Origin: DASXRU01 sp036506395
GTDB taxonomy: Bacteria; Acidobacteriota; Blastocatellia; Pyrinomonadales; Pyrinomonadaceae
Assembly: GCA_036506395.1 (NCBI GenBank)
Contig: DASXRU010000135.1
Coordinates: 41,319 to 105,318 of the forward strand
Reading direction: 5' to 3'
Length of the DNA: 64,000 nucleotides
The notes under the pieces were generated by a model. The model had not been told where the DNA came from. It was given only the letters and a program-made list of their open reading frames with translations, and did not search any database. Positions 35,417 through 44,503 of the stretch are shown one piece after another. Position 1 is the first letter of the stretch, and the number at the start of each line of letters is the position of its first letter. A program made the position numbers and the translations under genes.

Positions 35417-38242
35417 ATGAACGACAGTACGCGCGCGTCTGAGGCATTGTGGGGCGCCCAGGATCAGGCTACCCGGCTCGTCGAACTGACAAGCGACGAG
35501 CCTGATGTGAAGGAAGCGCCGCTTCGTCGCGATGTGCGCTCACTGGGTCGTTTGCTGGGTGAAGTATTGAAAGAGCAAGCTGGGGAAACCCTATTCAATG
35601 CGGTCGAAGAAATTCGACAACTTGCCATCGAATACCGTGAGTTGGAGCATGATGCACGTCAAGACAGGAGGGGCGCGCGCGCGCATGAGTTGATGGAACG
35701 TGTCGCGCTGATAGTCACAGACATGGAACTGGTCGAGGCCTATCGCATGACGAAGGCATTTGCCATTTACTTTGAACTCACAAATCTCGCAGAAACCAAT
35801 CATCGCAAGCGGCGGCGCCGGACCGCCCAACTCTCCCCCGAAGGCCCGCCACAACCAGGTTCCATCCGCGGCACTTTGCGCCGCATGCGCCAGTCGGGAA
35901 TTAATCTGGAGACAGCAATCCAATTGATGCGGCAAATCGAGGTTATTCCTGTCTTTACTGCCCATCCGACCGAGGTCGCTCGCCGCACGGTGTTGTTTAA
36001 GCGACAGCGGATTGCAGCCAATTTGGAATTGCTGGATCGTTTACCGCTGACGGAGGCGGAGGCGATCAAGCGCGAAGCCGCTATTGCCGCCGAGATTACC
36101 GAGCTCTGGCAGACGGACGAAGTTCGTCGCCGGCCGCCGACCGTGAGGGATGAGATCAAGATGGGATTGGATTACTACTCTGATTGCTTGATCGACATGC
36201 TGCCCAGCCTCTATGAGGAATTCGCGGACGCCCTGCGAGAGGAATATGAATGCGAACTGACCGCCAACGAGTTACCCGGCTTTCTGAAGTTCGGTTCATG
36301 GATTGGCGGAGACCGCGACGGCAATCCGTTCGTCACAGCAGCCAGCACACGCGATGCGCTGCAGATGGCACGGCAGGTGATACTCAATCATTATCTTGCC
36401 GAGTCGGGCGAGCTGATGGATCGGCTCAGTCCTTCGGAACGTCAGGTACCGGTCACAGCAACCTTGAGCGATGGAGTGAAGCGATATGCGCAGCGAATGC
36501 CGTGGGTCGCGGCCGCAAACAAGACTCGAGCCCCTGAAGAGATCTATCGCAGCTACCTGGATTATGTCCTCGAACGTCTCCGCATCACGCGCGATGAACC
36601 GGCTGATGCCAATGCATACCCGGACGCGAACGATTTTGCTAATGATTTGAAACTGCTGCGCCAGAGCCTGGCTGCTAATGGCGGCGAGCGCATCGCAGAA
36701 TTGCTGCTCGATCCGCTCGTGAGACAAGTCAGCACTTTCGGATTTCACTTACACTCTCTCGACATCAGGCAGCACGCCCGCGTGCATACGCGCGTGATTG
36801 CTGAGTTATCGCTCGGCGAAAGAGCAAGTGGAACCGATCGGATCACTTTGCCTGCTTCGCCTTCAGACGAAACGCGTAACCTGCTGGAAAGCCTGCGCAC
36901 TGTAGCAGAACTAAAGCGCGAATTTCCGCCGCAGGCGATTCGCAGCTACGTGATCAGCGGCGTAAGCAAAGTGGAGGACGTTCTCGCCTTTATTTGGCTG
37001 GCCCAGCTTTGCGGCCTGCGAGTGGAAGCCGCGCCGGATAGCAGAGGCGGCCGGGACCCCGGACTAATGCCAGTGCCGCTGTTCGAGTCAATCGAGGATT
37101 TGCGCAATTGTCCCGAGATCTGCCGCAGACTCTGGACTTCGGCTGACTACGATCGATTGCTTGACTCATGGGACCGGCAGCAGGAGGTGATGCTCGGTTA
37201 CTCCGACTCCAACAAAGACGGCGGAATGCTTACCAGCGCCTGGGAGATTTATAAAGCGCACCGAGCCTTGCACGCAGTCGCGGCCGAATGCAGAGTCAAG
37301 CTGAGACTTTTTCACGGGCGCGGCGGAACGGTCGGACGCGGGGGTGGCCCAACGCACCGCGCGATTGTGGCGCAGCCCAGGAACGCTTTTAGTGGTTCGC
37401 TGAAGATCACAGAGCAGGGCGAAGTTCTTTACTGGAAATACTCAGACGCTGCATTAGCCGAACGCAACCTGGAGCTAATGGTTGCGGCCTCTCTCGAGGC
37501 GCTCGCACGACCAGGCAGTGCGCAATCCGAAGAAGCAGGCGAAGAAGAGAGGTGGGAAGCCGCCATGGAACAAATGTCCGAGAACGCCTTTGCTTTCTAT
37601 CGCGAGCACATCGTCGAAAACCCAGACGTTCTGACTTACTTCGAGGAAGCAACGCCGGTGCAGGAGCTGGAACACGCGCGGATTGGTTCTCGTCCGGCGC
37701 GGCGAGGCGAGACGCGAGAACTCGCGGACTTGCGCGCCATCCCCTGGGTCTTTGGCTGGATGCAAAGTCGCCATGTGCTGCCGGGATGGTTTGGCGTGGG
37801 GTATGCGCTGGAACAGTTCGCCGGTACGGATGCCGAAGGAGAGCGACTGCTGCAAAAGATGGCGAAGGGCTTTCCCTTTTTTTCCGATTTGATCGGAAAC
37901 GTTGAAATCGGAATGGCGAAGGCCGATCTTACAATCGCGCATCGTTACGCCGCTCTGGTCACGGACGTTGGCCTGCGCGAGCGTGTATTTGGAATGATGG
38001 TGGACGAGTTTGAGCGTACGGGTCGAATGATCTTGCGGGTGACAGGACAGAAAGAGCTTCTGAGTGGAAACCCGGTGCTGGCCCGGTCGATTCGACTGCG
38101 AAACCCTTACGTTGATCCGTTGAGCTTAATTCAGTTTGCTTTGCTGCGCCGCAAGCAAGCCGGCGAGGAAAGTGAAGTTTTGAACTACGCGCTGGCCGCG
38201 ACGATAAACGGTATTGCCGCCGGTTTAAGAAATACTGGTTGA
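35417..38242 (+). CDS. ppc: Phosphoenolpyruvate carboxylase
   Basis: Carboxylates PEP to oxaloacetate, refilling the TCA cycle and feeding the aspartate family. 941 residues, normal length. Catalytic segments are FTAHPTEVARRTV (about residue 180), GSWIGGDRDGNPFV, GYSDSNKDGG and FHGRGGTVGRGGGP. It ends in the highly conserved NTG needed for activity. No operon partner follows on this strand. Assignment is firm. Confidence 0.97.
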   Translation: MNDSTRASEALWGAQDQATRLVELTSDEPDVKEAPLRRDVRSLGRLLGEVLKEQAGETLFNAVEEIRQLAIEYRELEHDARQDRRGARAHELMERVALIVTDMELVEAYRMTKAFAIYFELTNLAETNHRKRRRRTAQLSPEGPPQPGSIRGTLRRMRQSGINLETAIQLMRQIEVIPVFTAHPTEVARRTVLFKRQRIAANLELLDRLPLTEAEAIKREAAIAAEITELWQTDEVRRRPPTVRDEIKMGLDYYSDCLIDMLPSLYEEFADALREEYECELTANELPGFLKFGSWIGGDRDGNPFVTAASTRDALQMARQVILNHYLAESGELMDRLSPSERQVPVTATLSDGVKRYAQRMPWVAAANKTRAPEEIYRSYLDYVLERLRITRDEPADANAYPDANDFANDLKLLRQSLAANGGERIAELLLDPLVRQVSTFGFHLHSLDIRQHARVHTRVIAELSLGERASGTDRITLPASPSDETRNLLESLRTVAELKREFPPQAIRSYVISGVSKVEDVLAFIWLAQLCGLRVEAAPDSRGGRDPGLMPVPLFESIEDLRNCPEICRRLWTSADYDRLLDSWDRQQEVMLGYSDSNKDGGMLTSAWEIYKAHRALHAVAAECRVKLRLFHGRGGTVGRGGGPTHRAIVAQPRNAFSGSLKITEQGEVLYWKYSDAALAERNLELMVAASLEALARPGSAQSEEAGEEERWEAAMEQMSENAFAFYREHIVENPDVLTYFEEATPVQELEHARIGSRPARRGETRELADLRAIPWVFGWMQSRHVLPGWFGVGYALEQFAGTDAEGERLLQKMAKGFPFFSDLIGNVEIGMAKADLTIAHRYAALVTDVGLRERVFGMMVDEFERTGRMILRVTGQKELLSGNPVLARSIRLRNPYVDPLSLIQFALLRRKQAGEESEVLNYALAATINGIAAGLRNTG

Positions 38243-38289
38243 TGGGAAAATGACTATATGACCTATAGCCCTTCGGGTCCCGATTGTGG

Positions 38290-39081
38290 CTATCCGCAGA
38301 GCACCGAGCCCCCGTTGACGTTGACGATTTCCCCGGTAATGTTCGCTGCCCAGTCCGACGCGAGAAAGGCAATGGCAAGGGCGATGTCATCGGCCGTCGC
38401 AACTCGTCCGAGCGGTATAGTATCGACGATCTTCTGTTTGAACGGCGCGTCGCCGAACACCACACCATTCAACTCAGTATCGACCCAACCCGGAGCGACG
38501 CTGTTCACTCGGATGCTGGGTGCTAGTTCCGCTGCCAGGGATTTGGTGAGACTGATCTGCCCTCCCTTTGAAGCAGCATAATTCGAGTAGCCTGCTTCAC
38601 CACGTTGACCGGCGGTTGAACTGACTATGACAATCGCGCCGCTTCCCTGCTTTTTCATAAAAGGCACAACCGCGCGGCACGCAGTCCAGGTTCCCTTCAA
38701 GTTGGCGCCGATGACCCGATCCCAGAGCGCCTCCGACATCTCTTCGACGGGCGCTCCCTCCCAGATGCCCGCGTTCGCCACCAGCAAATCGACGCGACCA
38801 AAATGTTTTATGGTTGCCTCCACAAGGGCAGCGGTCTGGCCCACGTGGGAAACATCAGCGCGCAACGGCAATGCCTGCACCCCAAACTCGCGGGCCAGCC
38901 GCGCTACTTCCTGCGCCGCCTCTTCGTTTCGCGCGTAATTAATGACCACATCGGCTCCCGCCTCAGCCAGCCGGAGTACGGTGGCGCGTCCGATGCCACG
39001 TGCACCCCCCGTCACAATCGCTACACGGCCACGCAATAGCGTCTCCGGCAGCGCGGTTTTGTCCCCATTAACCGCTGCCAT
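38290..39081 (-). CDS. SDR-family oxidoreductase, FabG-like
   Basis: NAD(P)-dependent short-chain dehydrogenase. 263 residues from the ATG at 39081, which has GGGAGGGAAG just before it. An alternative GTG at 39099 overlaps the pfk stop. Cofactor motif TGGARGIGRA, NAG motif LLVANAGIWEG, and catalytic Ser and Tyr-X3-Lys in SSTAGQRGEAGYSNYAASKGG. The sequence resembles 3-oxoacyl-ACP reductase, but the substrate cannot be told. It is tightly linked to phosphofructokinase. Confidence 0.88.
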   Translation of the reverse strand: MAAVNGDKTALPETLLRGRVAIVTGGARGIGRATVLRLAEAGADVVINYARNEEAAQEVARLAREFGVQALPLRADVSHVGQTAALVEATIKHFGRVDLLVANAGIWEGAPVEEMSEALWDRVIGANLKGTWTACRAVVPFMKKQGSGAIVIVSSTAGQRGEAGYSNYAASKGGQISLTKSLAAELAPSIRVNSVAPGWVDTELNGVVFGDAPFKQKIVDTIPLGRVATADDIALAIAFLASDWAANITGEIVNVNGGSVLCG

Positions 39082-39095
39082 TCTTCCCTCCCGGT

Positions 39096-40214
39096 TCACA
39101 TCCCGATGCCTTTTAAGTGATAACGATCGGTGTCGTAAAGTCGCGCTATGTCCACCGTGTCAATCTTTCCCAGCACTGTCGAAATATCTACCAGTGACAG
39201 TTCGCACGCGGGTGCAATTCCGCGCGCCGATACCATCTTGCCGAAATCACCTTCGGCCACGGCGTCCGCCGCCCGTGCCCCGAACATCAACCCCATAATA
39301 CGGTCCACGGGCGAAGGGGGACCGCCACGTTGCGGGTGGCCAACAATTACCGACCGCGCATCGTAGGGCGTATCGCCCATGATTCTCCGCGCCAAAACTT
39401 CAGCGATGCCCCCTAACCGCGCGTGGCCGAAAGCGTCATGGCGGTCGTCGATAATGATCAACTCGCCATCTTCCGCATAAGCGCCCTCGGCGACGACCAC
39501 TACCGAGTAACGCGGATGAAGTGGATCACGAGGGTGAGCCTTTGAATCTCCCAGATGATCTTGTAAGTGGCGATAAACTTTTTCGTAGCGAAAGGGATGT
39601 TCGGGGATCAGGATAATGTCCGCTTGACCTGCAACTCCCGACCAAAGAGCCAGGTGCCCGGAGTGGCGCCCCATGACTTCGATCACCTGAACCCAGCCGT
39701 GGGAACCGGCGGGGGTGCGCGAACGCTCGATTACCTCTGTCACGTTTCTCAACGCCGAGTCAAAACCCAGCGTGTAATCGGTTCCTGCCAGATCTTTATC
39801 GATCGTCTTGGGAATACCCACGATAGGCACGTCCTTCTCTGCCAGACGCGCGGCCACGCCCAGCGTGTCTTCGCCGCCGCAAGCGACGACCGCATCGAGA
39901 CCGAGCTTCTCGATGTTGGCGATCACCTCAGATGACTTGTCGATCCGCTCTCCCAATTCGTTGGGTGTCTGGAAAGGATTGGTACGCGACGAGCCGAGGT
40001 TAGTGCCACCATCGCGATCCCAGCGTCGCACGCTTGCGCGTTCAAGCGGTACGACTTCAAATGGAGGATCGAGCAAACTTAACCAACCGTCGCTGAGTCC
40101 GACTGTTTCGATCCCACGCTCGAAAGCCCGATATACCAAACCTTTGATGGCAGGGTTGAGTCCCGGCGCATCACCGCCTCCGGTCAGCACGCCGATACGT
40201 TTTACTTCAGTCAT
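39096..40214 (-). CDS. 6-phosphofructokinase, PPi-type active-site residues
   Basis: Phosphorylates fructose 6-phosphate. 372 residues in the PFK-A fold: TGGGDAPGLNPAI, GGEDTLG (113-119), PKTIDKDLAGTDYTLGFDSAL and VMGRHSGHLALWSG. At the positions that distinguish phosphate donors, ATP enzymes have Gly-Gly while PPi enzymes have Asp and Lys. Here D116 and K136 are seen, which points to pyrophosphate dependence, as in the mixed group III clade. This is inference from family rules. A linked SDR gene follows directly. Confidence 0.88.
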   Translation of the reverse strand: MTEVKRIGVLTGGGDAPGLNPAIKGLVYRAFERGIETVGLSDGWLSLLDPPFEVVPLERASVRRWDRDGGTNLGSSRTNPFQTPNELGERIDKSSEVIANIEKLGLDAVVACGGEDTLGVAARLAEKDVPIVGIPKTIDKDLAGTDYTLGFDSALRNVTEVIERSRTPAGSHGWVQVIEVMGRHSGHLALWSGVAGQADIILIPEHPFRYEKVYRHLQDHLGDSKAHPRDPLHPRYSVVVVAEGAYAEDGELIIIDDRHDAFGHARLGGIAEVLARRIMGDTPYDARSVIVGHPQRGGPPSPVDRIMGLMFGARAADAVAEGDFGKMVSARGIAPACELSLVDISTVLGKIDTVDIARLYDTDRYHLKGIGM

Positions 40215-40304
40215 GGAAAACTAATTATGCTCCTCAATAAATAGTTTTGGCGCCACTAGATCAAACCGCCAAGTGAGTCTGCGTAGCGCGGCGACAGTAT
40301 AAAG

Positions 40305-40476
40305 CCTGGGGTGGAGCGAAGCGGAACCCCAGGATCGTTGGAACAGAAAAAACAAGCCCGCGAAGTGGGCGACCGCCACTGATCATGTTAAATCTAACCT
40401 TTGCGCTATCGCACGCGTCGCGCGCTGGGTCTTATCACTTTAGTCATCCTGGGGGTTCCGCTTCGCTCCACGCCAG
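40305..40476. repeat. Inverted palindromic pair between metX and pfk
   Basis: The left arm (40305-40335) contains GGAGCGAAGCGGAACCCC and the right arm (40446-40476) its near reverse complement, about 110 bp apart. The left arm can also fold alone (CCTGGGGT/ACCCCAGG). No gene is recognised in the loop. Confidence 0.72.
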
Positions 40477-40494
40477 ACTCTGTACTTGCACCCG

Positions 40495-41709
40495 CTACGC
40501 GGGTTTTGAAAAGTTAGCCCCACTAACCTGTTCAGAGGGACAACGACCTTCTTCGTGTAATTTCGTGGATCGGTTTTCCTTTATCGGCGACCCGCCCGCA
40601 AAATCCGGCTGCTCTTCCTCAAGATGCGTCTTAATGATCGGCGCCAATTGCGCGGCCTCCGCGAGAAATCCGTCGTGCCCGTGTGACGAATCAAGCTCAA
40701 CATAGTTTGCTTTAACTCCGGCTGCCCTTGCGGCCCAGGCGAGCGCTCGCACGTCACTCGACGGAAAGAGCCAGTCTGAAGATATACCAACCAGCAACAG
40801 GCGCGCGCGAATCCGACGCAACGCTGCCTCCAGCGAAATCGCGGATCCATTGCCACCAGCGAGATCGAAGGTATCCATAGCCTTCGATAGCACCAGGTAC
40901 GAGTTCGCGTCGAAACGCTGCGTAAACATCGAGCCCTGATAATCCAGATAGCCCGCAATGTCGTAACGCGCGCTCAGTGAATTCTGTGGCTCCTCGCCGC
41001 TCCGGTCAGGCCGCCGGGCAAAACGTGCCGAAAAAAGTTCGGCCGATTTGTAACTACAAAGCGCGATCCCACGCGCCAGCGCCAGGCCCGCAACCGGCTG
41101 TTGATCCAATGCGTAATGACCGTCTCGCCACGCCGGGTCATTGAGAATCGCCTGGCGTTGCAGGTGATTAAGCGCGAGGCCCATAGCCGAAAGCCGCGCC
41201 GCTCCGATGGCAATACACCGCTCCACTCTTCCCGGAAAATTCACAGCCCAACTCAGTGCCTGCATCCCGCCAATGGAACCGCCGATGACTGTGTGGAGCC
41301 GTTCTATTCCCAGGTGATCGAGCAACCGCGCCTGAGTTCGGACCATGTCTTTGATGGTGACGAGGGGAAAATCGCTACCGTAAAATTGTTCCGGTTTTTG
41401 AGGATGCCTGCTGTTTGGTCCGGTCGAGCCGTAACATGACCCTATAACGTTCACACCAATGACACAGTAACGCGCCGTATCAAATGGTTGGTCAGGCCCG
41501 ATCAACTGCGGCCACCAATCCGCGACGCGCGCCGACCCGGACAACGCATGACAGACCAGCAACGCATTGTCACGCGCTTCGTTCAGCTCGCCGTAGAGGG
41601 CATAGCGCAGCGTAACCGGCTGCAGGCTGCTGCCGGCAACCAGTCTGAACGGTTCGTCATCCGCGAACGTGAAATCCGCTTCGAATGTGGGCTTCATCGC
41701 CACGCTCAT
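40495..41709 (-). CDS. metX: Homoserine O-acetyltransferase
   Basis: Activates homoserine for methionine synthesis. 404 residues with an alpha/beta-hydrolase fold: nucleophile Ser145 in GGSIGGMQAL, catalytic Asp in SSDWLFPSSD, and His in DSSHGHDGF. NVIGSCYGSTGP is typical of MetX. The last roughly 30 residues look unlike the family and approach a palindromic repeat, so the true stop may have been displaced. It begins two bases after the cysC stop, the last gene of the sulfur operon. Succinyl rather than acetyl specificity cannot be excluded. Confidence 0.93.
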   Translation of the reverse strand: MSVAMKPTFEADFTFADDEPFRLVAGSSLQPVTLRYALYGELNEARDNALLVCHALSGSARVADWWPQLIGPDQPFDTARYCVIGVNVIGSCYGSTGPNSRHPQKPEQFYGSDFPLVTIKDMVRTQARLLDHLGIERLHTVIGGSIGGMQALSWAVNFPGRVERCIAIGAARLSAMGLALNHLQRQAILNDPAWRDGHYALDQQPVAGLALARGIALCSYKSAELFSARFARRPDRSGEEPQNSLSARYDIAGYLDYQGSMFTQRFDANSYLVLSKAMDTFDLAGGNGSAISLEAALRRIRARLLLVGISSDWLFPSSDVRALAWAARAAGVKANYVELDSSHGHDGFLAEAAQLAPIIKTHLEEEQPDFAGGSPIKENRSTKLHEEGRCPSEQVSGANFSKPA

Positions 41710-41711
41710 CT

Positions 41712-42416
41712 TTATGCTCGGGTCCTTACCTGCTTTTGGAACGGTCTCTTAAGAAACAGTCTGTTTAGTATTCGGCTCCTGCCGCGCCAGTCTACGCTAA
41801 CATTCCTGCGCAGGCCCTCTCCAACGCTGGGAAAAACCGAACGCACCCTGCGCGGTCGGCTTTGCTCTACGTTCGGTATCAAACCGCGTTGCTCGAGCGC
41901 TTGAAGAATCTTGCTGAGGCTGAACTCAACCGGCTCCCGATCCGTCTCAACGATAACGTCGGGCGCGATCGGCTCTTCGTATGGATCAGAAACTCCGGTA
42001 AATCCCTGGAGTTCCCCGGCAAGCGCCTTTTGGTAGAGCCCTTTTACATCGCGCTCGGCGAGCACTGCAATCGGGCACTTCACGAAGACTTCGATGAATT
42101 TGGCTCCGTCCTGCTCCACCGCGTGTCGCACCTCGTCGCGCACCGCGCTGTAGGGTGAAATGGCCGCGGACACCGCGCCGACGCCGTTGCGCGAAAGCAG
42201 CCGGCAAACGTAGCCGATACGGCGGATGTTGGTGTCGCGGTCTTCTTTAGAAAAACCCAACCCTTTTGATAGATTGGTGCGAACCTCATCTCCGTCCAAA
42301 ACCTCTATTCTGACACCACGAGCGCGTAGTTCTGTCGTCAGGAGGATAGCCAACGTCGTCTTGCCCGCTCCGGACAAGCCGGTCAACCACAACGTGAAAC
42401 CTTTTTTATTCTTCAT
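41712..42416 (-). CDS. cysC: Adenylylsulfate kinase with basic C-terminal tail
   Basis: Phosphorylates APS to PAPS. The P-loop GLSGAGKTT is followed by the APS-kinase motifs LDGDEVRTNLSKGLGFSKEDRDTNIRRI and FVKCPIAVLAERDVKGLY. The kinase fold ends near residue 185. The remaining roughly 50 residues are arginine-rich, and FPSVGEGLRR looks like translated palindromic repeat. The ATG overlaps the sat stop (ATGA), so sat and cysC are coupled. The tail may be dispensable. Confidence 0.94.
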   Translation of the reverse strand: MKNKKGFTLWLTGLSGAGKTTLAILLTTELRARGVRIEVLDGDEVRTNLSKGLGFSKEDRDTNIRRIGYVCRLLSRNGVGAVSAAISPYSAVRDEVRHAVEQDGAKFIEVFVKCPIAVLAERDVKGLYQKALAGELQGFTGVSDPYEEPIAPDVIVETDREPVEFSLSKILQALEQRGLIPNVEQSRPRRVRSVFPSVGEGLRRNVSVDWRGRSRILNRLFLKRPFQKQVRTRA

Positions 42417-43585
42417 GAGCTGACCAGCACCTCCACCGCGCGCTGCGCATCTATCAGCACCCGGGCTACCTCAGGTCGTGAAAACTCTACCGGAGGCAAC
42501 TGGCCCGCGCTTAACAACTCGCGGACTTTCTTGCCGGACAAGGTGACATGGGCCGACGTTTCATGCGGACAGGTCTTGCTCGAAGCCATTGCGGCACACG
42601 TCCGGCAATAAAAAGTGTGGTCGAAAAACAATGGCGTAATACCCAATTCTTCCGGTGGGAATTCGTCGAAGATGTGATGCGCGTCATAGGTTCCGTAGTA
42701 ACTCCCCACCCCGGCATGGTCGCGGCCCACGATGAAATGCGAGCAGCCGTAGTTCTTGCGAATCAGCGCATGAAAGACCGCTTCGCGCGGGCCGGCGTAA
42801 CGCATTGCGGCAGGCATGATCGAAAGGATCGTCCGCGAGGCAGGATAGTATCCGGCAAGTATGGCTTCATACGACTGCATGCGCACATCTGCAGGAATGT
42901 CGTCGGCTTTCGTTTCACCGACCAGCGGATGCAAAAGAAGTCCATCGGCGATTTCCAGCGCGCACTTTTGAATGTATTCGTGGGCGCGATGAACCGGATT
43001 GCGCGTTTGAAAACCAACCACGCGGCGCCAGCCCCGCTCCAGGAAAAGAGCGCGCGACTCCAACGGGTCAAGGCGATATTTCGGGAAGGCAAGATTAACC
43101 GAACGGTTGACCAGGCTAATCTTTCCTCCCAGCAACCAGTCACCCTGATGGAAAAGATTGCTAACGCCAGGGTGTGCCTGGTCCGTCGTGCGGTATACGA
43201 GTTCGGCTTCTCGCGCTTTGTCGTAACGAAACTTGTCTGCGAGATGGACTATGCCAAGCAGACGGTCGTCCTGATAAAGCGCCACGTCCTCAAACTGGCG
43301 AATCGTGCCGGCCTGTTCATCTGCAAGTGGAAGCGTTACCGGGATAGACCATGCCAGGCCGTTTGCCAGTCGCATATTGGAACAGACCGAATTGTAGTCG
43401 GATCGATCTAAAAATCCTTCGAGGGGCGAATAGGCCCCGGTGGCAATCATCTCCAGATCGGAAATCTCCCGCGCGCCCAGACGAAGCGCGGGCATGTCCG
43501 AGGCGGATTCAATCAGCCGTTCACGTTCAGCCCCTGTCACTTCTCTGTTAATCAGCGTGCCCCCGTGCGGGCGGATGAGTTTCAT
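42413..43585 (-). CDS. sat: Sulfate adenylyltransferase
   Basis: Makes APS from sulfate and ATP; the monomeric ATP-sulfurylase type, not CysDN. 390 residues with GFQTRNPVHRAHEYIQ (the catalytic loop), LVGETKADDIPADVR, and FIVGRDHAGVGSYYG. Cysteines in CRTCAAMASSKTCPH suggest a structural zinc site. It follows cysH across a heptamer-filled spacer and overlaps cysC. Confidence 0.96.
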   Translation of the reverse strand: MKLIRPHGGTLINREVTGAERERLIESASDMPALRLGAREISDLEMIATGAYSPLEGFLDRSDYNSVCSNMRLANGLAWSIPVTLPLADEQAGTIRQFEDVALYQDDRLLGIVHLADKFRYDKAREAELVYRTTDQAHPGVSNLFHQGDWLLGGKISLVNRSVNLAFPKYRLDPLESRALFLERGWRRVVGFQTRNPVHRAHEYIQKCALEIADGLLLHPLVGETKADDIPADVRMQSYEAILAGYYPASRTILSIMPAAMRYAGPREAVFHALIRKNYGCSHFIVGRDHAGVGSYYGTYDAHHIFDEFPPEELGITPLFFDHTFYCRTCAAMASSKTCPHETSAHVTLSGKKVRELLSAGQLPPVEFSRPEVARVLIDAQRAVEVLVSS

Positions 43586-43595
43586 ATTTTCTCCA

Positions 43596-43745
43596 GTAGG
43601 TAAATGGTTTCAACGGGTAAATGGTAAATAGTAAGTGGTAAATGGACGGACGATAGGTCGATGGGAACGGTGAATGATCAATGGCGAATTGACACCAAAA
43701 TACTCTCCCCATTTGCCATTTACCAGTTACTATTCACCATTTACT
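43596..43745. repeat. Inverted heptamer arrays, cysH-sat spacer
   Basis: The left arm (43596-43645) consists of GGTAAAT/AGTAAGT units, and the right arm (43709-43745) of the reverse-complement type, CCATTTGCCATTTACC and beyond. 21 of 23 bases match in the best-aligned part, flanking a 63-bp loop. The right arm enters the last codons of cysH and supplies its stop. Confidence 0.82.
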
Positions 43746-44461
43746 CGTTCATGAATCCCGCATTCGTTCTTACCGGTTCCGCGCCAACGCCCGGCGCGAG
43801 GTATTTCACCGATTTGCACCGGCGTCGTGCAGGGCACGCAACCGATAGACGGATAGCTCTGGTCGTGAAGCGTGTTATAAGGCACGTCGTACTTTGCGAT
43901 GTAGTTCCAGACATCACGCGCAGACCATGCGGCAAGCGGATTGATCTTAATGAGACCAAATTTCTCATCCCGCTCGACAAGGCTGATCTTCGCGCGGGAG
44001 GGCGACTGATCACGACGAATGGCTGTAACCCAGGCGCGCATTCCCCTCAACATTTCCCTTAGCGGTTCGACTTTGCGAAGACTGCAGCAAAGATCGGGTT
44101 CACGCTCCCATAGCCGCTCCCCATACTGAGCAGCTTGATCGCCAAGCGAGAGGTTGGTTGCCCGCCGCTCGAAGTGAACGCCGTAGCGCGCTTCCAGTTG
44201 ATCCCGCAAAGCGCAGGTCTCCGGGAAGAGCAGGTCCGTATCGAGATAAAAAATGCGCGTGCCCGGACTTATAGCCGACAACATTGCCACCAGCACACAT
44301 CCTTCGGCGCCAAAGCCGGTAGCAAGGGCGACACCCAGGCCAAACTCTTCGACAGCCCAACGAAGTACGGCTTCCGGCGAGGCCTCTTCGAACTCATCGG
44401 AGATAAATCTCCAATCCTTATCTGTGGTTTCTTCGCTGACCGACAGCGCTGCCAAAGACAT
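43730..44461 (-). CDS. cysH: APS/PAPS reductase with Fe-S cysteines
   Basis: Reduces activated sulfate to sulfite. 243 residues. The paired cysteines C125-C126 and C208/C211 are the 4Fe-4S ligands of assimilatory APS reductases. C234 in KNECGIH is the catalytic thiol. The Fe-S type usually prefers APS, yet an APS kinase is also encoded, so PAPS use is possible. The last six residues (ERVNGE) are encoded by the heptamer array. CAGGAGAG precedes the ATG. It follows the siroheme fusion gene. Confidence 0.95.
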   Translation of the reverse strand: MSLAALSVSEETTDKDWRFISDEFEEASPEAVLRWAVEEFGLGVALATGFGAEGCVLVAMLSAISPGTRIFYLDTDLLFPETCALRDQLEARYGVHFERRATNLSLGDQAAQYGERLWEREPDLCCSLRKVEPLREMLRGMRAWVTAIRRDQSPSRAKISLVERDEKFGLIKINPLAAWSARDVWNYIAKYDVPYNTLHDQSYPSIGCVPCTTPVQIGEIPRAGRWRGTGKNECGIHERVNGE

Positions 44462-44503
44462 TCAACTCTCCTGTAATAAGCTGCCTACTTAGTTCCGTGT
44501 TGC

